From Paludibacteraceae bacterium (GTDB taxonomy: Bacteria; Bacteroidota; Bacteroidia; Bacteroidales; Paludibacteraceae): a stretch of 42,687 bases of DNA. Below the pieces are notes generated by a model, which saw only the letters and a list, made by a program, of their open reading frames with translations, was not told the DNA's origin and did no database searches. The stretch covers positions 1 through 42,687 of the forward strand of contig JAKSKZ010000030.1 in the NCBI GenBank assembly GCA_024401475.1, given 5' to 3'. Below are positions 7,717 through 15,618 of this stretch, in pieces. Every line of letters begins with the position of its first letter. The first letter of the stretch is position 1. The position numbers were made by a program, and so were the translations under genes.

Positions 7717-9657
7717 ATGAGATTAAAATATTTACCAATATTACTTTCTCTTTGTTTTTTCAGCATCAATGCCAAGGGAGACAACCCAACCGCATCAAAA
7801 AAAGAGATCAAAACTTATGAAACAGCCGTCATTCTCATGAATGAAGGCAAATTCAAGGAAGCCCTTCCTATGCTTAATAAACTCACTTTGGAGAACAACA
7901 AATTTGTTGAAGCATATTGGACACTTGCCGAACTTCATGCAAAGATGGGCAATCAAGACAAACGCATCACCACGTTGAAAAAAATCGCGAAAGATAAAGC
8001 ACCTCGCTACCAAAACACTGTGATGAGATTGGCCGCCGCCTATCATGAAAACTGCGATTACGACAATGCCATCAAAACTTATCAATTGATTCCCGAGTCA
8101 AAGTCATCTTTCTACACAAGAGCAACCAAGGGTATCGAGCAATGCAACGAGGCTCTTGAACTAATGCGACATCCTGTGCCTTTCGAGGCAAAGAACATGG
8201 GAATTAACATCAACACCGACTTTGACGACTATTGGCCCAGCATCACTGCCGACGAAGGTTGGTTTTCCACGACTGTGAAAGTAGGCAAGCGTGAAGGCGA
8301 GTCTGAGTTTGGAAAAAATGTACACGAAGATATATTCATTGCAAAGAAGGCGAACGACGGAACATGGAACCCCATCAAAAATGCAGGAGCAGCCATGAAC
8401 ACAATGAACAACGAAGGAGCCCAAAGCCTATCCTTAGACGGACGATACCTATTCTTCGTTGCTTGCGACCGCCGCACCGGATTAGGAGGCTGCGACATCT
8501 ACTATTCCATCCGACAGGGCGACGAATGGTCAAACGCCATCAATCCAGGGAAAACACTCAACTCCCAATATTGGGAAACGTGCCCAAGCTTAAGCCCTAC
8601 AGGCGACGAACTCTACTTCGCCAGCAACCGTCCTGGCGGAAAAGGAAAATCTGACATCTGGAAATGCAAGGTAACCATAGAAGAAAATGGCATGCTTAAA
8701 TTTTCAGAGCCTGAGAATTTGGGAGCCGACATCAACACGGCAGAAGATGAATTTTCACCATTCATCCACGCCGACAACCATACATTATTCTTCTCTTCCA
8801 AAGGAAGGAAAGGCATGGGTGGCTATGACATCTTCGTATCATACAAGAAAGAAGGCGGAGGTTGGGAAGAACCCCGTAACATCGGACACCCAATCAACAC
8901 TTGCAAAGATGAAATTGGATTCGTCGTTAATGCGAACGGCGACAAGGCTTTCTATTCATCCGACGGTCAGGAGAACAACAAAAGAGGAAGAGACATTTAC
9001 GAGATTAGACTCAAAGAGGGCAACTACAGACCGAAGAAAAAGATGAAATACGCCAAGGGAAAGATTCTCGACGCAGAGACTGGCAAACCTATGCAAGCCA
9101 AAATCGACATCTTCAGCATCAAAAGCAACGAACCGACCTTCCGCGCCGTATCCGACAAATCGGACGGAGAATTCGTGGCCTGCGTTCCCGACGACGAAGA
9201 TTTCGGTGTCCACGTAAGCAAAAAGGGTTACCTTTTCCACTCCGACTACTTTGCCAACAGAGACACTCTAAACTTCGAGAAGAGAGGCGTCTCTTTGGAC
9301 AAAATCGAGGTTGGCAAAAAGATCATCTTGAAAAACATCTTCTTCGACTTCGACAAAACGACTTTGAAGAAAGAGTCTTATCAAGAGTTGAATCGCTTGA
9401 TCGCTTTCTTAAGGGAGAACCCAACCGTCCATATTGAATTATCCGGACACACTGACAGCAAAGGTAAACACGACTACAACATCACATTGTCTGAAAACAG
9501 AGCCTTGGTCGCTTACAACTACTTGATTAAGAAAGGAATCTCTGCCAAACGATTAACCCACAAAGGTTATGGTCCAGATAAACCTATTGCGACAAACAAC
9601 ACAGACAAAGGACGTGCGATGAATCGTCGTACTGAAATTACAATTACTGCCAAATAA
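7717..9657 (+). CDS. PorE-like TPR/PD40/OmpA-family envelope protein
   Basis: 646 residues from ATG 7717, chosen because it gives a signal peptide (MRLKYLPILLSLCFFSINAK) right after a consensus promoter; the frame is open back to 7546 but that start precedes the promoter. Order: TPR-type helices ~25-155, PD40/WD40-like beta-propeller repeats ~170-430 (for example LSLDGRYLFFVACDRR and LSPTGDELYFASNRPGG), a carboxypeptidase-regulatory-like domain ~445-525 (AKGKILDAETGKPM), and an OmpA peptidoglycan-binding domain ~535-646 (FFDFDKTTLK, SGHTDSKGKHDYN, LSENRALVAYNYL). This order matches PorE, the T9SS protein that ties the PorKLMNP machinery to the cell wall. T9SS cargo proteins lie elsewhere in the window. 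A related TPR-OmpA paralogue not tied to T9SS is possible. Confidence 0.85.
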   Translation: MRLKYLPILLSLCFFSINAKGDNPTASKKEIKTYETAVILMNEGKFKEALPMLNKLTLENNKFVEAYWTLAELHAKMGNQDKRITTLKKIAKDKAPRYQNTVMRLAAAYHENCDYDNAIKTYQLIPESKSSFYTRATKGIEQCNEALELMRHPVPFEAKNMGININTDFDDYWPSITADEGWFSTTVKVGKREGESEFGKNVHEDIFIAKKANDGTWNPIKNAGAAMNTMNNEGAQSLSLDGRYLFFVACDRRTGLGGCDIYYSIRQGDEWSNAINPGKTLNSQYWETCPSLSPTGDELYFASNRPGGKGKSDIWKCKVTIEENGMLKFSEPENLGADINTAEDEFSPFIHADNHTLFFSSKGRKGMGGYDIFVSYKKEGGGWEEPRNIGHPINTCKDEIGFVVNANGDKAFYSSDGQENNKRGRDIYEIRLKEGNYRPKKKMKYAKGKILDAETGKPMQAKIDIFSIKSNEPTFRAVSDKSDGEFVACVPDDEDFGVHVSKKGYLFHSDYFANRDTLNFEKRGVSLDKIEVGKKIILKNIFFDFDKTTLKKESYQELNRLIAFLRENPTVHIELSGHTDSKGKHDYNITLSENRALVAYNYLIKKGISAKRLTHKGYGPDKPIATNNTDKGRAMNRRTEITITAK

Positions 9658-9680
9658 AAGAATTTTGACATAATCAAAAA

Positions 9681-9720
9681 CGAAGGAAGGGAGCCGGTCA
9701 ATCCGCTCCCTTTCTTCGTT
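9681..9720. terminator. Bidirectional terminator between convergent genes
   Basis: An inverted repeat with AAGGGAGC opposite GCTCCCTTT and flanking CGAAG/CTTCG pairs, loop around 9695-9702, has A-rich sequence on the left and T-rich on the right. It lies between the PorE-like stop (9657) and the relA/spoT stop (9784), which converge here. Confidence 0.8.
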
Positions 9721-9783
9721 TACCCCAAAGAGAAAGGCATACGATTATACATCATATGCCCTCTTCATGAATTCGTTATACTT

Positions 9784-12024
9784 TCAACGGTTCTTCAAAT
9801 CGCCGCTCATAGACAACTCTACCCTATTCACCGAATTAACGCCGTTAATCTTTAGCAAGTTCATTGAAAGATTATTCAAGTCCTCCAAGTCATGAACATA
9901 AATCGTGATATAGCCTTCAAAAATTCCATCCTTTGTCTCCATATTCACCTTGTTAACATTGACGGAATGTTCGTCGGATATAACCTTTACGATTTGCCCC
10001 AACATACCCTTTCGGTCTATGCCTCGAATTTCTATAGTAGCAGGGAAGCACAACAATCGGTGAGTCTCCCAAACGGCAGAGACGATACGCTCGCCATAAT
10101 TCGACTTCAGTTTCATTGCCACAGGACATTGACGCTTATGAACGACCACTTTACCATCATCCTCAACGAAGCCTAAGATATCATCACCTGGAATTGGATT
10201 ACAACAATCGGCGATTCGATAAGTGGAATCGTTTTCCGTCAAAGTCAAGGTGCTTTTGGTATCAATCTTTTTCTTTTCAGTCTCTTCAGAAGCCGATTTA
10301 CCAAACTGCAACTTCCAATATTTAACCCAGCGGCTCTGTGTTTTAGGCAAAATGGTCGATTTGTCCAAATCCTCCAAATTCAGCACACCCTTACCTACTT
10401 TGTAGAGCATATCATCTTTCTGCGTCTCGTGGAAGTTATCCATAATCTTAGAAAGCAAATCAGAATTTAGCTTATGACCCAGCTTCTCCAAAAATGCCTC
10501 CAAATCATGTTCACCTTTCTTTATGAACGTCTTGTACTCCTTTTTGAAAAGGCTCTTGATTTTAGCACGGGCACGAGCCGTCTTTACAATATTAATCCAT
10601 TCCGCAGAAGGTACCTGCTTCTTCGAAGTCAAGATTTCCACCTGATCACCACTATTCAGCACATAACTCAATGGCACCAATTTATGGTTCACCTTAGCAC
10701 CGATACAATGCAATCCCACGTCAGTATGCAAAGAAAATGCGAAATCCAAAGCCGTAGATCCCTGAGGCAGAGTACGAATATCACCATGAGGGGTAAATAC
10801 GAATATTTCGGAAGCGAACAAATTCAATTTGAAAGTATCAAGGAAGTCAATTGCATTGGGTTCAGGATTCTCCAAAAGTTCCTTGATGGTCTGCAACCAT
10901 TTTTCAAGTTCCGAATCATCCTTTTCTCCTGTCTTATACTTCCAATGCGCAGCAAAACCTTTCTCGGCAATATCATCCATGCGGCGGCTACGAATCTGCA
11001 CCTCTATCCACTGACCCGTCGGCCCCATCACGGTGACGTGAAGAGCCTCGTAACCATTAGCTTTCGGAGTACTAATCCAGTCTCGAATACGATCAGGGTG
11101 AGGTTTGTAAATATCCGTCACAGCGGAATAAACGCCCCAGCACGTTGTCTTCTCGTCCTTCTCATCATCAACATCGAAGATAATACGCAAAGCCAAAATA
11201 TCATACACCTCCTCAAACGGGATGTTCTTGACTTGCATTTTTCGCCAAATGGAATAGATGGATTTGACACGCGCATGAATTTCAAACTTATAGCCCAATC
11301 CATTCAACTTCTCCACTATTGGATTGGAGAACAAGGCGAACAATTCATCACGCTCCTGGCGAGTATTCTCCAACTTGCGTGAAAGTTCTTCATATTTATC
11401 TTTATGTTCGTATTTAAAGCTCAAATCCTCCAACTCGGTCTTAATAGCATAGAGTCCAAGACGGTTGGCCAACGGAGCATAAATATATTGCGTTTCACCT
11501 GCGATTTTAAACTGCTTAGCCTGAGGCATGGAGGCCAATGTTCGCATATTATGAAGACGATCGGCCATTTTTATAAGGATAACACGAATATCCTCAGACA
11601 TTGTAAGCAACAACTTACGGAAGTTTTCAGCTTGGGCAGAAGCCTGTTCTCCAAAGACACCACCAGAGATTTTGGTAAGGCCATCCACGATTGATGCTAT
11701 TTTCTTACCAAACATATTCTCGATATCCTCTACCGTGTTGTCCGTGTCCTCCACCACATCATGAAGCAAAGAAGCACAAATGGATGTAGAGCCAAGACCG
11801 ATTTCCTGAGCGACGATGCGAGCCACAGCTATAGGGTGCAAGATATAAGGTTCGCCAGATCTTCGGCGCACACCGCTATGAGCCTGTCTTGCAAAACGGA
11901 AAGCCTTATCTATAATATCAACCTTACGTCTATGATTTGAATTGACATACACATCCAACAATGCCGCATACTCACGCTCAATCATCTCGTTTTCCTGCTC
12001 CTCTGTCATCTGTACTTTTTCCAT
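9784..12024 (-). CDS. RelA/SpoT-family (p)ppGpp synthetase/hydrolase
   Basis: 746 residues, a full-length long Rel protein. The N-terminal HD hydrolase domain shows ILHPIAVARIV, LLHDVVEDTDNT and MADRLHNMRTL, all key metal and catalytic positions present. The synthetase domain follows with RVKSIYSIWRKM, DILALRIIFD, DWISTPKANGYEALH and WIEVQIRSRRMDDIAEKG. Before the synthetase loop the sequence is DRIRDW, a basic RxRD form similar to the RXKD motif of bifunctional enzymes rather than the acidic EXDD of RelA. TGS (FVFTPHGDIRTLPQGSTALD), zinc-finger/helical and ACT domains follow, C-terminus ~650-746. It makes and breaks (p)ppGpp in amino acid starvation. A single-gene unit, probably bifunctional. 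Confidence 0.95.
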   Translation of the reverse strand: MEKVQMTEEQENEMIEREYAALLDVYVNSNHRRKVDIIDKAFRFARQAHSGVRRRSGEPYILHPIAVARIVAQEIGLGSTSICASLLHDVVEDTDNTVEDIENMFGKKIASIVDGLTKISGGVFGEQASAQAENFRKLLLTMSEDIRVILIKMADRLHNMRTLASMPQAKQFKIAGETQYIYAPLANRLGLYAIKTELEDLSFKYEHKDKYEELSRKLENTRQERDELFALFSNPIVEKLNGLGYKFEIHARVKSIYSIWRKMQVKNIPFEEVYDILALRIIFDVDDEKDEKTTCWGVYSAVTDIYKPHPDRIRDWISTPKANGYEALHVTVMGPTGQWIEVQIRSRRMDDIAEKGFAAHWKYKTGEKDDSELEKWLQTIKELLENPEPNAIDFLDTFKLNLFASEIFVFTPHGDIRTLPQGSTALDFAFSLHTDVGLHCIGAKVNHKLVPLSYVLNSGDQVEILTSKKQVPSAEWINIVKTARARAKIKSLFKKEYKTFIKKGEHDLEAFLEKLGHKLNSDLLSKIMDNFHETQKDDMLYKVGKGVLNLEDLDKSTILPKTQSRWVKYWKLQFGKSASEETEKKKIDTKSTLTLTENDSTYRIADCCNPIPGDDILGFVEDDGKVVVHKRQCPVAMKLKSNYGERIVSAVWETHRLLCFPATIEIRGIDRKGMLGQIVKVISDEHSVNVNKVNMETKDGIFEGYITIYVHDLEDLNNLSMNLLKINGVNSVNRVELSMSGDLKNR

Positions 12025-12111
12025 AAATCTCTTATTTAAAAAGATTACATATTGAATCTGCCTTTCTCCTTATACTCTATTACAAAAAGGGGAAAGCAAT
12101 CATTATACACA

Positions 12112-12119
12112 CAAAGTTA
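12112..12119 (-). promoter_or_regulatory. Candidate -7 box for the relA/spoT-type gene
   Basis: Minus strand TAACTTTG, the same octamer as before the apgM-like gene, 88 bases before the start at 12024. No matching TTG at -33. Confidence 0.42.
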
Positions 12120-12188
12120 TAGAAGAATTTAATAATATTTATGAATTAGATAAGAAAAAGTTGCCCCGCATAAATCAAGTTTGAAAAC

Positions 12189-12224
12189 AAAAAAGGGTCG
12201 ACTCGGACAAGCGAATCGACCCCT
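12189..12224 (-). terminator. Terminator of the SUMF1/WG-repeat operon
   Basis: Minus strand: an 11-bp stem (GGGTCGATTCG with CGAGTCGACCC, one G-T pair), short loop, then TTTTTTG. It lies 33 bases past the stop of the WG-repeat gene. Confidence 0.88.
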
Positions 12225-12256
12225 ACTCTCTAATCTATAAGGCTATGCCTATGAAA

Positions 12257-13627
12257 TTACAATTTAATCTTGATAAGTTTGCCATTTACTCGAGCCCAAG
12301 GACGACCTTCCACATCAAGAAGCACCTCGAAACCTGCCTTCTTAGCGATAGCCAAACCATCGTTTCCAAAATCAGAAATGTAGTCGTACTCATAAGTAGT
12401 GATAGGGTTTCCGAACTTGTCAACCAAACCGTACTTTCCATCTTTCTTAACACGACCCACACCATTTTGGAAATCCTTAGCCTCTTGGAATTCGAAGCCA
12501 GTCAACATTGTACCCTCCTTGTCAACATAACCATACTTCATCTTTCCGCCTTCGCTCTTACCTACTGCTGCAATTCCCTCTTTAAACCAAGAAACCTCAT
12601 TGAATTGATAGTCAATTACAACATTACCTTTTGTGTCAACAAAACCATACATATAATATTGATCTTGGACGGCAGCCAAACCTTCGCTGAACGATTTTGC
12701 ATCTTTGTAAGAAGTGTTACCCAAAACATCGCCGTTCTTATTAATAAAGAAAGCCGTATTCACGTCTGGCTTAACGATTGCATAACCGTATGCAAAATTA
12801 CTAGCAGCAACATAATTCAAAGGAATAACAACCTTGCCCTCCTCATTAATGAATCCATAACGATTACCCTTACCTACACGAGCAAGTCCTTCGCTAAACT
12901 CAGAAGCATTGTCGTAAGCAGCCTTGATGACCATCTTACCAGACTTGTCAACATAACCATACTTGTTGTTCTTCAAAGTACGAGTTGGGCTTGGCCATTT
13001 ACGCAACATCTCAGCCTTTGCCTCTGCCGCCAACTTTCCAGAAGGGAACTTATAGATGAAATCCTGATAAGCCGACTTGGTATTTGCAGTTTGAGCAGCC
13101 TTATACTCAGAAGCCTCACGCTCATCACGAAGTTTTTGCAACTCTGCATCTTGAGCACGACGATCGGCAGATTCTTGCATTCTCTTTGCGAAAGCAGCCG
13201 CCTCTTCTTGTTCTTGTCTTACTTTCTCAGCCTCTGCATTTCTACGAGCCTCCGCATCTTCGCGTTGACGACGAGCGACAGCCTCCAATTCTGAAGCAGC
13301 AACCTCAGCCATCTCTTTCATCTCTGCATATCCTGGATCTTGCAAAGGGTTTGATGCAAAGTAATTTTTACAAGCAGCTTGCGTAGCAGCATAATCGTGC
13401 TGAGCATATTGAGCCTTTGCAGCAAGATAACACAAACGAGGGTTTGTACCACCCAACAACTTGGAGATTTCTGCAACCTTTGCTAAAACTGCCTTATAAT
13501 TATTTTGATCCAACTCGTCAACGGCCGAAAAATAAAGTGATTGGGCACGGGCCTCGTTTTGAGTTTGAGCTGACAATGTAGATGACATTGCACCCGCTAC
13601 TATCATTGAAAAAATGAGCTTCTTCAT
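12257..13627 (-). CDS. WG-repeat exported protein with coiled-coil segment
   Basis: 456 residues. The N-terminus MKKLIFSMIVAGAMSSTLSA is a signal peptide. Residues ~20-105 look like a TPR-type helical region (AAKAQYAQHDYAATQAACKN). Residues ~105-175 are a charged, Ala/Glu/Arg-rich stretch typical of a coiled coil (EDAEARRNAEAEKVRQEQEE). From ~205 to the end run about six WG-type repeats (NKYGYVDKSGKMVIKAAYDN, NRYGFINEEGKVVIPLNYVA, KYGLVDKFGNPITTYEYDY). WG repeats are short beta-rich modules of unclear role. The gene lies 60 bases after the SUMF1-domain gene with no promoter seen between, so the two probably form one operon and one envelope assembly. Function unknown. Confidence 0.85.
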   Translation of the reverse strand: MKKLIFSMIVAGAMSSTLSAQTQNEARAQSLYFSAVDELDQNNYKAVLAKVAEISKLLGGTNPRLCYLAAKAQYAQHDYAATQAACKNYFASNPLQDPGYAEMKEMAEVAASELEAVARRQREDAEARRNAEAEKVRQEQEEAAAFAKRMQESADRRAQDAELQKLRDEREASEYKAAQTANTKSAYQDFIYKFPSGKLAAEAKAEMLRKWPSPTRTLKNNKYGYVDKSGKMVIKAAYDNASEFSEGLARVGKGNRYGFINEEGKVVIPLNYVAASNFAYGYAIVKPDVNTAFFINKNGDVLGNTSYKDAKSFSEGLAAVQDQYYMYGFVDTKGNVVIDYQFNEVSWFKEGIAAVGKSEGGKMKYGYVDKEGTMLTGFEFQEAKDFQNGVGRVKKDGKYGLVDKFGNPITTYEYDYISDFGNDGLAIAKKAGFEVLLDVEGRPWARVNGKLIKIKL

Positions 13628-13687
13628 TTTTATTCCTTAATATTAAATTTATTTCTTCTAATTATTTAACTCGATCATGAAAGCATA

Positions 13688-15286
13688 TTACTCGTCTTGG
13701 CACACACGGAAACCAACACGGTTGTTCTTAACCTTCACATTGTACTTCTCCTTAGCTTGGATAGTACAGTTGACTGCATCATCAGCCCAAGAACCACCCT
13801 TCACATAACGAGTATTGTTATCATAACTATCAGAAACCCATTCGCATACATTTCCAGTCATGTCATAAATGCCCAAAGCATTTGGTGACTTAGAGGCAAC
13901 TTGGTGAGTATTCTCGTCTGAATTATATACACACCAAGAAATTTCGTCCAAATTGTCGCTACCACTATATTGAGCAGACATTTTATTCACACCGCCCTTA
14001 GCAGCATACTCCCACTCTTCCATCTTAGGCAAACGGTAGTTCAAACCTGTTTGTTCCTTCAATTTCTTAATGAAAGCAACAGCCTCTTCAAAAGAGACAT
14101 TCTCAACTGGGCAATCGAAGCAGCCCTTAAAACTTGATGGATTAGAACCCATCACACGACGCCATTGTCTTTGAGTGATTTCTGTCTTACCAATGTAGAA
14201 TGACTTAACAGAACCTGTACCTTCAACGAACACCAAATCAATACCTCCTACGTTACGGGTTGACTTGTAGTCCTTATATTTTTGAATTTTCTTCAACTTG
14301 TTTGCTGGGTAAGAGAACTTAGGATCTGCATCAGCAGCCTTCTTGTAATATACGCGAGCCTCATCCCACTTAGAAGATGCATAGAACTTATCTGCCTTGT
14401 CTACATAATCCATAATATTTTCAATAGGCATTGTTGTTGTATTCCAGAAAGAGAAATCCTTTACACTTACAACTGGCAAAAATGCACGATTGTCGAAATA
14501 TGAAGAAAGAGACTTTGCTGTATCACCAGCAGCCAAAAGCTTGTCGGCAGCCTTTCTTCTATTATACTCATCGATGATATACTCGAAATCGTCCTCATTC
14601 CAATACAAATCCGCATTTACATTTACAACTTCAATCTTATCTGCTCTCGAATAGATTCTGGAAAGAGTACGAAGTGCACCACGAACAGAGAAATCCAACT
14701 TACCAGTCATCAACTTTTCTGTCTTGAAAGACTCTTCCAAAGCTGCATCTGAAATCACAACACCGACTTTATCTTTTGATTGTTTTCCAACAACTACGTC
14801 AGTAAACATCTCCGACCACTTCTTTGTCACAGGGATTGTCAATCCATCCTTAACGCCAGCCTTTCCTAAGAAAGGGAACTCCATTGTTGATTTTGCAGAA
14901 GCAATATATGCATCTGACTGAGAAGAATAGAACAAAACCGTGAAATCAAAAATAGCATTGATTGGTGCAATCAAATCAAAACGCTTTTGCAAATCTGGAT
15001 ACTCACCCAATTGAGCGTATGTCACCTTAGACTTCTTAGCTCCCTTTGTCACTGTAAACTCGTTCAAACGAGACCATTGCAATGCTGCTGAACAAACAGG
15101 ATCACCGACCACCTTCTTATAAGTGAAGTCGACATTACACTCATCCATCAAATTGACACTCTTTCCGTTTTTAACTTTGTAAGAGAAAGAACCGGACTTA
15201 ATCTCTTCCGAATTTGAATTTTGTCCGCTCGCCGTCACCGTAAGAAACAATAGCGACAGCAGCACAATAAAACGATTTCTTTTCAT
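13688..15286 (-). CDS. Exported SUMF1/formylglycine-generating-enzyme-domain protein
   Basis: 532 residues with a signal peptide (MKRNRFIVLLSLLFLTVTAS). The N-terminal ~300 residues are unassigned; ~300-345 contain a TPR-like helix pair (ASSKWDEARVYYKKAADADP). The C-terminal ~350-532 is an FGE-sulfatase (SUMF1) domain: FYIGKTEITQRQWRRVMGSN, VENVSFEEAVAFIKKLKEQ, YRLPKMEEWEYAAKGG, GIYDMTGNVCEWVSDSYDN, VKGGSWADDAVNC, NRVGFRVC. In Bacteroidetes such domains are often used as structural or binding modules rather than as the sulfatase-activating enzyme; the T9SS proteins GldK/PorK are one example. No lipobox is seen and the N-terminal part differs from PorK, so I do not call it porK. First gene of an operon with the WG-repeat protein. 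Confidence 0.85.
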   Translation of the reverse strand: MKRNRFIVLLSLLFLTVTASGQNSNSEEIKSGSFSYKVKNGKSVNLMDECNVDFTYKKVVGDPVCSAALQWSRLNEFTVTKGAKKSKVTYAQLGEYPDLQKRFDLIAPINAIFDFTVLFYSSQSDAYIASAKSTMEFPFLGKAGVKDGLTIPVTKKWSEMFTDVVVGKQSKDKVGVVISDAALEESFKTEKLMTGKLDFSVRGALRTLSRIYSRADKIEVVNVNADLYWNEDDFEYIIDEYNRRKAADKLLAAGDTAKSLSSYFDNRAFLPVVSVKDFSFWNTTTMPIENIMDYVDKADKFYASSKWDEARVYYKKAADADPKFSYPANKLKKIQKYKDYKSTRNVGGIDLVFVEGTGSVKSFYIGKTEITQRQWRRVMGSNPSSFKGCFDCPVENVSFEEAVAFIKKLKEQTGLNYRLPKMEEWEYAAKGGVNKMSAQYSGSDNLDEISWCVYNSDENTHQVASKSPNALGIYDMTGNVCEWVSDSYDNNTRYVKGGSWADDAVNCTIQAKEKYNVKVKNNRVGFRVCQDE

Positions 15287-15514
15287 GAAATTTTTATATG
15301 TATAGTTTTTATTAAATTCTACTTAATTTCACACTACTAATCAATTTGCAAATTAATAAAATTTACCCCTTACCAACAAGTTTTCAACACTTTTTTTAGG
15401 GAAGAGAGAAGATTTTAGCAGAAGACACGAAAGGCATATTTCTTCTTTCTATCTATCATTCAATCAAATAAACAGCCATACAGAGTCTCAAACACACTCT
15501 CCCCCAATCCCACC

Positions 15515-15538
15515 AACTTATCAACATGTTGATAAGTT
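15515..15538. repeat. Perfect 24-bp palindrome with DnaA-box-like halves
   Basis: The half AACTTATCAACA (15515-15526) is followed directly by its exact reverse complement (15527-15538), with no loop. Each half contains TTATCAACA, one base from the DnaA box TTATCCACA. The absence of a loop suggests a site for a dimeric protein rather than an RNA hairpin. The poor T-run after it argues against a terminator. Confidence 0.75.
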
Positions 15539-15575
15539 TTCGCCTCAACAGCAAACGATTCATACAATCATAACT

Positions 15576-15583
15576 TAATTTTG
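15576..15583 (+). promoter_or_regulatory. Candidate -7 box for the TPR-lipoprotein-aroE operon
   Basis: TAATTTTG fits TAnnTTTG and lies 35 bases before the start codon at 15619. A -33 TTG at the right distance is not seen. Confidence 0.42.
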
Positions 15584-15618
15584 CAAAATTAGGTCTATAA
15601 TTAGGACATAAATTAAGG

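Larger units (their letters stand above)
15287..15618. other. Divergent intergenic region with palindrome and candidate promoters
   Basis: 332 AT-rich bases separate the SUMF1-domain gene (-) from the TPR gene (+). On the minus side a near-match promoter is visible (TTG at 15379-15377, N20, TTAATTTG at 15356-15349). On the plus side TAATTTTG at 15576-15583 fits the -7 consensus. Between them lies a perfect 24-base palindrome at 15515-15538. No coding frame is convincing here. Confidence 0.6.

Noticed and set aside
13688..15286. Assignment of the SUMF1-domain protein as PorK/GldK
   Set aside because: No lipobox, a different N-terminal half, and no porLMN genes beside it.
15287..15618. A chromosomal replication origin
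   Set aside because: DnaA-box-like halves and AT-rich sequence occur, but there is no dnaA, gidA or similar neighbour and no array of perfect boxes; kept only as a palindrome finding.
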